Assembly (NCBI GenBank): GCA_964016985.1 | Contig: OZ024821.1 | Span: 16,231,211 to 16,295,210, forward strand | Length of the DNA: 64,000 bases | Source: Anodontia alba | Lineage: Eukaryota > Mollusca > Bivalvia > Lucinida > Lucinidae | Direction: 5' to 3' | Shown: positions 55,326 to 63,920 of the stretch, in pieces | Layout: the number at the start of each line of letters is the position of its first letter | Numbering within the stretch: position 1 is the stretch's first letter | Notes under the pieces: generated by a model | What the model saw: only the letters and a program-made list of their open reading frames with translations | What the model was told of the DNA's origin: nothing | The model's database searches: none | Program-made: the position numbers and the translations under genes

Positions 55326-55610
55326 TGGCCGGCCTCGGTGGCACTATCGCATGCGCGGCCGACTGGTGAACAGGTCGCGGGTTCGATCCCCGCCGTATCC
55401 AACATCAATTTTGCATGTATATTGATCGTGTCAATCTCTCCCTTACGCTGATTAAAGAAGGACAATTGTCAATTTCTGGCGGAAGAATGTGCACAAATAC
55501 TTGTTAACCGCTTAGAAGACTATGCCTGCCCAGGAAAGGTATGTAGGTACACTGACCGGCTCGACATGATCTTAATAGTGTTGGCTATTCCGTTAAACTT
55601 CAAACCAACT
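55326..55610 (+). mobile_element. tRNA-derived SINE, copy 2
   Basis: GGCCGGCCTCGGTGGCACTA is the tRNA-like head, and GGTCGCGGGTTCGATCCCCG is a near-consensus B box. The body GGACAATTGTCAATTTCTGG, CGGAAGAATGTGCACAAATA and TTGTTAACCGCTTAGAAGAC matches the copy at 60384-60686. The 3' tail (GTTGGCTATTCCGTTAAACT) is diverged and no A-rich end is left. Confidence 0.85.
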
Positions 55611-55766
55611 AAAGCTACAGTATTGTAATCTGATGCTCTGTATAAGTGTTGGGAATCGGCTAGAATTTCATAGTCGATCATCGGTTTTGTAAAACCGACC
55701 GATCTTCGATTAATAATCGAATTGTAGAAAACACACATTCTTTATTTAGCCCTTTTCCAGGTACAT

Positions 55767-56045
55767 CATTACGAAAACATGCCTATTCAAATATATAGAA
55801 AATTTCACCTCCAAAAACTGAAAATTCTCAGATAAAAATCTCTGATATTTTTCATATTTCTGCTCAAAACATAGATTGTGGGTACTCGTTAGAACCGCCT
55901 CGGCGAGGCGCTTCTAACGAGTACCCACAATGTATGTTTTTGAGCAGAAATAAGAAAAATAATGTTTACCCCCGTAAACTCCAATTTTACTATATAAAAG
56001 TGGGGTTTAAGGAGGTCAGAATTATATAGGTATGTTTTCGTGATG
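55767..56045 (-). mobile_element. CATYACG-hairpin MITE, copy 14
   Basis: CATTACGAAAACATGCC to GGTATGTTTTCGTGATG. GGCGAGGCGCTTCTAACG has one inner mismatch. Confidence 0.92.
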
Positions 56046-56206
56046 TATTCATAGCTCCAGATCAATAAGAGGGGTATCCTGATAATATTTTTTTTCTTAT
56101 TTCTCCATGAAAACATATGTTGTGGATACTCATTAGAAGCGCCTTGCAGAGGAAACGTAGGAATATCAGTATTTTTGGATTGACTTTTTTTAAGGCTATT
56201 TTATCT

Positions 56207-56224
56207 TTTTTTTTTTTTTTTTTT
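56207..56224. repeat. Poly(T) tract
   Basis: T-run of about 25 with ends near 56200 and 56224. From 56225 to 56493 nothing recognised. Confidence 0.85.
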
Positions 56225-56493
56225 CATTTTATTGACCACAAATCTAGAATGACCGAAACTGACAGCTTTGAATTCCCTCTCTCTATAACCTACCTATAAA
56301 AATAAAACGTTAGAAAAATATGTTTCTAAAATAGAAATTTCCGATTAGTCTATTATAATTTTTTTTCCGATCTTCAGTCACAAGAGGCAAAAGTGACTGG
56401 TTATCGATTATAATCGATTCTGGGTGTTCACAGATCTCTGGATTACACCCGACGCATGCGTAAGCGTCACGTTTAATCATTATTCTTCCCTTT

Positions 56494-56701
56494 TAACCCA
56501 TTTATGCCAAATGAACTCTTCCAGCTTAACTCTTTGGACCGGCCCATTTCCAATAAAAGGGGAGTCTGGTTGGTTTTATTAATACCACGTTTTATAGAAA
56601 CTCCTGTATTTAATGCAAACCCTGATCAGACGCCGCATTCTCTAATCTGGGTCTACATTGTTTGCCCGTCCCTTTTATGGGACGCTAGGCTTAAATGGGT
56701 A
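56494..56701 (-). mobile_element. GCCGC-hairpin MITE, copy 4
   Basis: TTAACCCATTTATGCCAAAT to GACGCTAGGCTTAAATGGGT. In the hairpin one arm is shortened (CAGACGCCGCATTCTCTAAT). GGACCGGCCCATTTCC is the conserved internal mark. From 56702 to 57406 there is nothing recognised; the 90-codon minus frame at 57070 has no domain I know. Confidence 0.85.
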
Positions 56702-57406
56702 AAGAAGAAATGGAAAAATGGATACACTCAGGAGGGGAGAGGTGAGGGAATAACTCAAAATTGTTTTCCACCCCACCCCCACCCATTTCTGAAAAAGAGT
56801 CTACTCTAAAAAAAAAAGTAATTTGCTTTCAGGAGAAGCAAGACCACAAGTAGGACCATAGACTGGCTCCAGTCTCCATTGACTAAATAATTTTGTTCTC
56901 ATAATCTGTTTAATAATCCATTAAAATAAAACCAAAATAATATCATGACTATAAAGGCTGGTCACTATAGACTGGGGCCAGACAAAATAGGCCCGGTAGT
57001 CAAAGGTTGATCTTCTGAAACGTCTTGAGGAAAAAAGCAACAAAATTGAAAAAATAAAGTTACACAAAACTACATGCTACTGTTCGTCTGGTAATGTATG
57101 CACTGAATATTTCTGTTTCCTGTGTAACAATACGGTGGGTCGGGAAGGGGGAAGTATACAACAATACGCTCGTTAAAGTACTGTGCAGAAGCATCATCCC
57201 AGACTGTTTGAACAGAGGCTTTCAAGTATATGGATTGCAAAGTGGCTGATCTGTGCCCTTGCTGACAGCTGGCAGTTTTATCAAATGCCCTTTTGTCAAT
57301 AGACAATCTACAATCAGTATTCGTGCACGTTCTCTTTACCATACTGAGCCTTAAATTAGAAAACTACGATTTATTACGTATTGAAGTGTCTAAGCCCGTT
57401 TGTTGA

Positions 57407-57475
57407 GCGGCAAATTATGTAGACCTGATCACACGTCGCGTTCTGTGGCGTTTGATCTGGGTCTACACTGTTTGT
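57407..57475 (+). mobile_element. GCCGC-hairpin core
   Basis: GCGGCAAATTATGTAGACCT, GATCACACGTCGCGTTCTGT and GGCGTTTGATCTGGGTCTAC with CACTGTTTG; the arms are diverged. Confidence 0.65.
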
Positions 57476-57539
57476 CAAGCATGAATATCCGATTACTGAT
57501 GATAAACACAGTATTTAGAAATAGAAAGTTATATCGCGT

Positions 57540-57700
57540 TGCATGCTGGCTAAATTTTTCAGCAGACGACGTACTGAAATATTTTTCTAATTTGTACCAG
57601 AAACAAGATTTAGACAATTCACGCAAATTGTCTCCAGTAAAGGCGAAGAGACACTTTGCAAGAAATTTCAAATCCTGTTTTCTAGGAAAAATGAGCTTAA
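57540..57700. mobile_element. TTGGAGAC-hairpin MITE, copy 5 (decayed)
   Basis: TTTTTCAGCAGACGACGTAC, ATATTTTTCTAATTTGTACC, GCAAATTGTCTCCAG and ATCCTGTTTTCTAGGAAAAA keep the family order. The right palindrome arm is replaced by AAAGGCGAAGAGACACTTTG. Confidence 0.6.
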
Positions 57701-57898
57701 GTTGCCCAGAGAGTGGCAAAATATATTGCACTCGACAGAAAATATTTATAGACTTCAGAAAGATTTTCTAATCACAACTAAGCGGATTGGCATCCAATGG
57801 TAACGATCAGATACAAACACTTTATATTTTTATTGACCAGCTTTCCTGCCACGGTGGTCTGCTAAAGGGATTTAACATAGACACAAAAAGTCGCCAGT

Positions 57899-58174
57899 CA
57901 TTACGAAAACATGCCTATTCAAATATACTGAAAATTTTACCAACAAAAATGATAGTTTTAAGATAAAAAAATTCTGATATTTTTCATATTTCTGCTCAAA
58001 ACATAGATTGTGGGTACTCGTTAGAACCGCCTCGCCGAGGCGGTTCTAACGGGTACCCACAATCTATGTTGAGCAAAAATAAGAAAAATAATGTATACCC
58101 CTGTAAACTCCAGTTTTACTATATAAAAATGGGGTTTAAGCGGGTCAAAATTACATAGGCATGTTTTCGTGATG
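57899..58174 (-). mobile_element. CATYACG-hairpin MITE, copy 15
   Basis: CATTACGAAAACATGCC to GGCATGTTTTCGTGATG; loop CGCCG. One arm lacks the TTTT of ATGTTTTGAGC. Confidence 0.93.
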
Positions 58175-58284
58175 TATAGCAAATAGTGAGCAAAGCTAAC
58201 AACACCCGGCCATAGCTAACAGAGGTATTTTGAACCATAATTTTATAGACACAAATTCTCCTAAGTATTGTATGGGAGAGATGG

Positions 58285-58287
<3 letters not shown>

Positions 58288-58321
<34 letters not shown>
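58288..58321. repeat. Poly(A) tract
   Basis: About 34 consecutive A bases. Confidence 0.96.
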
Positions 58322-58324
<3 letters not shown>

Positions 58325-59597
58325 CACCATCTTGGTTTTCTCTTACACAATATACTTCACCATTGTCAGGGTATAAAAAAAATTGAAGACTCTCGCTCTA
58401 ATAGCAGGTGAAAAATAAAACCTGTGATGAATTTTTATCTGAAAGAATGAAAAAATGGACAAATAAAGTGAATGACAAGCATGAGGATGTTTATTTTCTT
58501 TTAAACAGTACAACTAGTCATATCCAATATTTGTACCAAAGTTCAAAATCATAGGTGATGTAATTGCTGAGAAATCTGTGATGAAAATTTTATTTGAGAA
58601 AAAAAATAAATAAAAAAAAATAAAAGAACTGGACAAATAAAGGGAATGATAAGCATGAAACTGCTGAATCTCTCTTGCATAATGCAAATACCCAAATTTC
58701 AAAATTTTGAGGTGCAGCAGTTCCCAAGTAATCTTTGACACAGATTTCTCTATGCATTACACTGGAGTGAGAGATGGAATCAGGAAAAAAAAGGTAAAAA
58801 GAAGGCAAAGGAAAATTTAGCTACGTGGTTTTCTTTTACACAATGTACTTCAATCATCTGTAGGTGTATACAAAATTTCAAAACTCTGGCTGTCTTAAGC
58901 TAGTATCTCACTGGGATGCGACAACTGGCGACTATTTTGAGACAAAATTTTGCGACAGAAAACGCGACATTGCGACCATTTTCACATTCCTGTCACACTG
59001 AATGAGTGATGAAGACATATTTGCGACAGTCGCACGAATGTCGTACGATTATCGCACGAATCATTTTATCGCATAAAATTTTTGAACATGTTCAAAATTT
59101 TCGTGAACCGTTTACGACTCTTTGCGACACAAGCGAGGAAATTGCGAATCACTGCGACTGTTTCAAGACCGCTTTGGGACTCACTCGCAAATGTAAGTCG
59201 CAAGCTGTCGCAAACAGTCGCATCCCAGTGAGATAGGGGCTTTAAGTGCTGAGAAATCTGTGACGAAACATTTATATTGGAGAAAAAGAAAAATGGACAA
59301 ATAAAGGACATGATTAGCATGAGGAGACTGATTTTCTCTTACACAATACAACAAGTCATACCCAATGTTTTTACAAAATTTCAAAATCATAGGTGAAATA
59401 GCTCTTTGAGATATCTTTGACGAAATATTTTATTGGAGAAAAAGAAAAAAATAAAGAAATAAATGGAAGGATAAGCATGGGGATGCTGATTCTGTCTAAT
59501 ACAACAAAGTCATACCTTATGTTTGTAACAAATTTCAAAATCCTAGGAGGAGTAGTTTCTGAGAAATCCTTGACGAAAAAAAAAGTTCACACACACG

Positions 59598-59600
<3 letters not shown>
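58325..59600 (+). repeat. Tandem units of about 140 bp (GGACAAATAAAG), interrupted
   Basis: Units contain TTTTCTCTTACACAATA, a TTCAAAATC/TTT-A-GGTG block, CTGAGAAATCTGTGACGAAA and TTTTATTGGAGAAAAAG, then ATGGACAAATAAAGG and ATAAGCATGAGGATGCTGA. Starts lie near 58330, 58470, 58635, 58830 (then 59245), 59320 and 59480. The series ends in the tail ACTATATAACCCCTCATACT...GCCAGGGGTATAATTA at 59685-59727. A CA/GA microsatellite lies between. Confidence 0.8.
58895..59243. mobile_element. TTAA-flanked MITE (TATCTCACTGGGATGCGAC ends)
   Basis: GCTAGTATCTCACTGGGATG with CGAC at the left and GTCGCATCCCAGTGAGATAG with GGGCT at the right are inverted repeats. TTAAG stands directly outside on both sides (58890 and 59244). 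The interior is rich in GCGAC/GTCGC motifs and a second palindrome AAAATTTTTGAACATG/CATGTTCAAAATTTT. A TTAA target site is typical of piggyBac-type elements; that link is an inference. Confidence 0.8.

Positions 59601-59650
<50 letters not shown>
59587..59650. repeat. (CA)n(GA)n microsatellite
   Basis: A short CA-rich start, then about 22 GA units. Confidence 0.95.
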
Positions 59651-59653
<3 letters not shown>

Positions 59654-60005
59654 CACAGGCAAACATTGTTACAGAAAAGACGAAAACTATATAACCCCTC
59701 ATACTTCGTATGCCAGGGGTATAATTACTCGTATACAACACAGCTAGAAATGTGTATTTGTAAAACACTGTGCCCCCATCTAGATCATTGTCCCTAAAAT
59801 GCCTAAGTGTGAGAGGAGCAAAACTATCACCGAATGAATCCGATGTTTTCGAAAGTTTATCAGGTGATCTACTTATCAGCCCCAAAAAGTTCACCAAGAT
59901 TCAAAGCCCTATACTGTATATGGTTCTAGAAATCTTCTCGCAACTTTATTAATAGGATAAGCAGTGAAATTCACACCATATAATATAGATAAGAGCAAAT
60001 GCGTT

Positions 60006-60307
60006 TGACCCAATAATGCCTAGCATCCCTTAAAAGGGATTTTGGCAAAGAGTGTAGTCCCTGATCAGACGCCGCGCTCGGCGGCGTCTGACCAGGGACT
60101 ACACTCTTTGCCATTACATGTATCCCTTTTATGGGACGCTAGGCATGATTGGGTCAAACGGCGGCGTCTGACCAGGGACTGCACTGTTTGCATCTAATAC
60201 AGGTATTTCCATGAAACATGGTAATAATAAAAAATACAACTCAGACATTCTTTCTACTGGAAAAGGACCTGTTTAAAGAGTTAAAGCAACAGAGTGCACA
60301 TCAATGG
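60006..60307 (+). mobile_element. GCCGC-hairpin MITE, copy 5, rearranged
   Basis: 60006-60157 is one almost perfect palindrome: TGACCCAATAATGCCTAGC, ATCCCTTAAAAGGGAT, GGCAAAGAGTGTAGTCCC, TGATCAGACGCCGCGCTCGG and the same in reverse. It is followed by a second right half (GGCGGCGTCTGACCAGGGAC, ACTGTTTGCATCTAATACAG) down to AAGAGTTAAAGCAACAGAG. A half has been duplicated in inverted form relative to the normal copy. Confidence 0.85.
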
Positions 60308-60383
60308 AATAAACTTGTATACCTTGATAATTTATCAGGCTATTGCTGTATGGAAATGAGGAATTGTATAACCTCTCATATAT

Positions 60384-60686
60384 TTTGTTTGTGCTGAGGT
60401 TTTACGGCCCAGTCAACCCAATGGGGTCATGTCGAGCGCGGCCAGTTTAGCTAACCACACGTTTTCCGGGCAAGCTTAGTCCTCTAATCTGTTAACCGGT
60501 ACTGTGGACATTCTTTCGCCAGAAACTGCTAACTGCCCCTCTTGAATGAGCGGAAGAGAGAGAATGACAGCAGAAAATATTTCATGATCAATCTCCACGA
60601 ATGAATGTTGCCGACCCGGCGGGGTCGAACCCGCAACGACCTGATCACCAGTCAGACGCGCACCCAACTGAGCCTCCGAGGCCGAC
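60384..60686 (-). mobile_element. tRNA-derived SINE, copy 3, with target duplication
   Basis: The minus strand begins GTCGGCCTCGGAGGCTCAGT, with TTGCGGGTTCGACCCCGCC as B box. Body GAGGGGCAGTTAGCAGTTTC, GGCGAAAGAATGTCCACAGT and GGTTAACAGATTAGAGGAC. The tail is TGGGCCGTAAAACCTCAGC then an A-rich ACAAACAAAA end. A 14-base direct repeat AACCTCTCATATAT flanks it (60370-60383 and 60687-60700), the mark of LINE-driven insertion. Confidence 0.93.
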
Positions 60687-60849
60687 AACCTCTCATATAT
60701 ATATGGCTTGAAAATGTGGGTAGGGGTATTCTAGAGGCATGTATTACTATACAAGCTAACTGTGGGTACCCCGGCCAATATATCAACAAAGTGAAAATGC
60801 CCTGCTAGGATTCATCGGCTGTAGGCCTTTACTTTTGGTATATGATATA

Positions 60850-61128
60850 CATTACGCAAACATGCCTATTCAAATATATTGAAAATTTTACAACCAAAAA
60901 AGGAAAATTTTCAGATAAGAACTTCTGATATTTTCCTTATTTCTGCTCAAAACATTGATTGTGGGTACTCGTTAGAACCGCCTCAGCGATGCGGTTCTAA
61001 CGGGTACCCACAATCTATGTTTTTGAGCAGAAATAAGAAAAATAATGAATACCCCTGTAAACCCCAGTTTTACTATATAAAAGTGGGGTTTAAGGGGTTC
61101 AAAATTATATAGGCATGTTTTCGTGATG
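60850..61128 (-). mobile_element. CATYACG-hairpin MITE, copy 16
   Basis: CATTACGCAAACATGCC to GGCATGTTTTCGTGATG. The inner loop GCCTCAGCGATGCGG has lost pairing. Sequence from 61129 to 61492 shows only a weak CTGCGC-family relic (GCGAGCTGATCTAGGCCTTC). Confidence 0.92.
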
Positions 61129-61492
61129 TAAGGGCGTTATTCATATGTTGCACATCATAAACATATGATTACATTGTGCATATGCAATGTACTTCTACAG
61201 CGGCGTCTTATATAAAAGTAACTAGTAACAGACAGTTTTAATGAACTTAAATGTCATAAAACTGCTGGTATTTTCCCATCCTTGTCACGGCATCCAAACA
61301 TTTAAGTCAAGCCAAAAGAAAACATACTTTCAATATTTATGCGAGCTGATCTAGGCCTTCGTTGCCGTTCATCGTTGGATTCCTTGTTTATCAACAGAAA
61401 ACAAATGCGAAGGATATTGAGGGGTCTGCATATTTTATAGATGCTTTTTGGCACATTTCTGCTTGGTGCGTCGCTTTTAATAACTAAATGTA

Positions 61493-61855
61493 CAGTCGAA
61501 CCTCGATAGCTCGAACACCGATGGCTCGTTTACCATGGCTAATTCGAACTCGTTTTCGAGCCCCTACGAAGTTCTTCTGATAGCTCAAGAAAACAAATAT
61601 TTATGGAAATTTTCTTATTTTATCATGAAATTGTATGTTGTGTGTACTCATTAGAGTCGCCTCATCGAGGCGATTCTAATGAGTACACTCAATATACAAT
61701 TATTGTGTAGAAAATCGAAAAAAAAAATCCCTAAATTATCGCCATTTGCTTCCTGACTTGGCACCGTAATAATTAGCCCTCAGTGGTTCGAACCACCAAT
61801 GTCTCGAACAATTTTCTATGGTCCCAAAGATGTTCGAGCCATTGAAGTTTGACTG
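61493..61855. mobile_element. Pogo-like CAGTCGAACCTC MITE, intact
   Basis: TA-CAGTCGAACCTCGATAGC at the left, GCCATTGAAGTTTGACTG-TA at the right; 363 bp between TA duplicates. The subterminal inverted repeat is ATGGCTCG/CGAACCA-rich. The centre is a palindrome: AATTGTATGTTGTGTGTACT, CATTAGAGTCGCCTCATCGA, GGCGATTCTAATGAGTACAC. No coding content. Confidence 0.93.
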
Positions 61856-62429
61856 TAGCTGAGAGATGGATGAAAATTGTCTCACTTCTTTCCCTGCGGA
61901 TAGAGTCTAAATCTTTGTCTTATCCGTAAAGCATAAAACATAAGTGTATTATTTCTTATAACCAATTTTAAACTGAATAGACCCCTCCCCCACCCTCTCC
62001 ACCCCCACATACACCTTCCAGAATAGAATGAGTTGACCTGTTCAACTAAGAAAGAAAAAAAAAACTTTTCAAAGAGAGGCAACTGAATTGCCCCTTTGCA
62101 AGATTAGTTACATGTACTTACGAGTACTTGTCTAGATTGGTTAACCACTAAAACCTCTATTAAGAACATTTTACAACATCGCGTTATGAAGAAATCCATC
62201 TAATGTGTTTCAGCTATTTCTTAGACACAGACGCATGTTGCTACCGAATCATCGAATTCTGTAGACTACCACAACGGATGGCAAAGCTCCTTATGAGCCA
62301 ACGTGGCTTCGAAATGTTGATGTCTACATGTATCTGAGGCTTCAAATTTAAAGTTGTTTTTTCTTGCTACATGTATCCTTAGTTGTACCCTAAATATTCA
62401 GAGTCACAATCAAACAATTTCTGTAAATA
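61856..62429. other. No recognised feature
   Basis: Includes a C-rich patch (61981-62010, CCCCTCCCCCACCCTCTCC), which on the minus strand has G-runs able to form a quadruplex. No repeats or coding signal are seen. Confidence 0.5.
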
Positions 62430-62787
62430 CAGTCGAACCTCAGTGGCTCGAACATCTTTGGGACCATGGAAATTCGTTCGAGACATGGGTAGTTCAAGCC
62501 ATTTAGGGTAATCATGGCACCAGTTCAGGAAGCAAATAGCGATAATTTAGGGAAGTCTTTTCGATTATCTACGCAATGATTGTAAGTTGTGTGTACTCAT
62601 TAGAATCGCCTCAATGAGGCGATTCTAATGAGTACACATAACATACAATTCCATGATAAAAAAGAAAAAAAATCATTAAATATTTGTTTTCTTGAGCTAT
62701 TAGAAGAATTTTGTAGGGAATGAAAAAAGAGTTCGAACCATCCACGGTAAACGAGCCATCGGTGTTTGAGCCATTGAGGTTATACTG
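62430..62787. mobile_element. Pogo-like CAGTCGAACCTC MITE, second intact copy
   Basis: TA-CAGTCGAACCTCAGTGGCT to GCCATTGAGGTTATACTG-TA, 358 bp. It is in the opposite orientation to 61493, judging by the GAAGAATTTTGTAGGGAATG block. Palindrome: GTGTACTCATTAGAATCGCC / TCAATGA / GGCGATTCTAATGAGTACAC, with no mismatch in these arms. Confidence 0.93.
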
Positions 62788-62809
62788 TAGTAAAGTTACT
62801 TGTATAAAA

Positions 62810-62912
62810 GAACTGGTGGAGTTATCGCCAATCTCCCGACAGTGACCAAGTGACCAAACTGAAATTTCAATTTGATCACTTTCGAGAGATTTTAGATAAC
62901 TTCACCAGTTCA
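62810..62912. repeat. Short inverted repeat AACTGGTGGAGTTATC
   Basis: AAGAACTGGTGGAGTTATCG and GATAACTTCACCAGTT, with ATCTCCCGA/TTTCGAGAGAT and TGATCACTT/CAAGTGACC pairing inside. A small foldback element or relic. Confidence 0.6.
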
Positions 62913-62933
62913 TCAACTACATGACTTAAATAT

Positions 62934-63026
62934 TGTAACGATAAGTTTTCATAGCCTTTATGTTGAAAAGCATTATTTTGGCTAGTTATTTATAGGATCT
63001 GTAATTTTCAAATTTTAGAACGGAGT

Positions 63027-63109
<83 letters not shown>

Positions 63110-63211
63110 TACATACAATGTAACGATAAGTTTTCATAGCCTTTATGTTGAAAAGCATTATTTTGGCTAGTTATTTATAGGATCTGTAATTTTCAAATTT
63201 TAGAACGGAGT

Positions 63212-63262
<51 letters not shown>

Positions 63263-63296
63263 TACATACATACATACATACATACATACATACATA
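62934..63296 (+). repeat. 185-bp direct duplication with (CA)n and (CATA)n
   Basis: TGTAACGATAAGTTTTCATA through AACGGAGTGCACACA occurs at 62934 and 63119. Each copy runs into a (CA)n array (about 40 and 23 units) and then CATA repeats. The unit including the microsatellite was duplicated. Confidence 0.95.
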
Positions 63297-63452
63297 AGTA
63301 GTATAGGGTGGCACTATGGGGACATACATTAGTACATGTACACTCAAAATGGTGCAGGATTTGACGGTACATGTAAGCTTAATGCTTAATATATGCAAGT
63401 CATCTCCTGTAAAGAAGTAATAAATTACCAAAGTGTACCACGTTTCTTATTT

Positions 63453-63692
63453 GAGCCAGCGCATGACAAAACCTACAAAATGGAATGTGCGCCTAGCGAA
63501 GACTCAGATCAACCTGGGCATCCGCCCAACCTGATCAGTATCTTCGCTATGCACTCTATGGGTAGCTAAAGACCCACGCTTTCTTCATGCGGACAGCGTA
63601 GACTCTGATCAGACTGGGCGGAAGCCCAGTCTGATCTGAGTCTTCGCTGAGCGCACATGCCTTTTTGTAGGTTTTGTCAAGCGCTGGCCCAT
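63453..63692. mobile_element. CTGCGC-hairpin MITE, GCGCTTGACAAAACCTAC ends
   Basis: TGAGCCAGCGCATGACAAAA-CCTACAAAA and TTTTGTAGG-TTTTGTCAAGCGCTGGCCCA are the inverted ends. It has two internal hairpins. The first is AGCGAAGACTCAGATCAACC/TGGGCATCCGCCCA. The second, better paired, is AGACTCTGATCAGACTGGGC/GGAA/GCCCAGTCTGATCTGAGTC. This is a complete member with yet another terminus. Confidence 0.9.
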
Positions 63693-63882
63693 TTAGTATT
63701 ATATACTAGCGGAAAAAATAAACTGTGCATGTGAAAAAATGTTCAGGTATCGCTCCATTTTATAAATTAAAGCTTGAAACTTTACACAGGCAAGTTGTGT
63801 ATCCATCCCGGTCGTCTACACTGGTCAGTGCATGAGTTGCATGGGTAGTTTATCTGTTTGGCCAACGTCGTCTTCGTTTCCA

Positions 63883-63883
63883 C

Positions 63884-63919
<36 letters not shown>

Positions 63920-63920
63920 C
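63883..63920. repeat. Poly(T) tract
   Basis: T-run of about 37 bases; the 63-codon minus frame through it is an artefact. The last 80 bases show nothing. Confidence 0.96.

Noticed and set aside
55326..55400. Functional tRNA gene
   Set aside because: A and B box motifs are present, but no full cloverleaf can be drawn and the sequence continues into a SINE body shared with the 60.4 kb copy.
57070..57342. 90-codon minus-strand frame with several Cys residues
   Set aside because: It is not part of any repeat I see, but there is no recognisable zinc-finger spacing, no splice context and no upstream partner; too weak to call a gene.
59417..59897. 126- and 120-codon frames on opposite strands
   Set aside because: Both cross the CA/GA microsatellite and the 140-bp tandem units; there is no codon bias or domain.
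7103..61128. Regularly similar palindromic repeats as a CRISPR-like array
   Set aside because: Copies are kilobases apart, in both orientations, about 280 bp long, in a eukaryotic genome and without cas genes.
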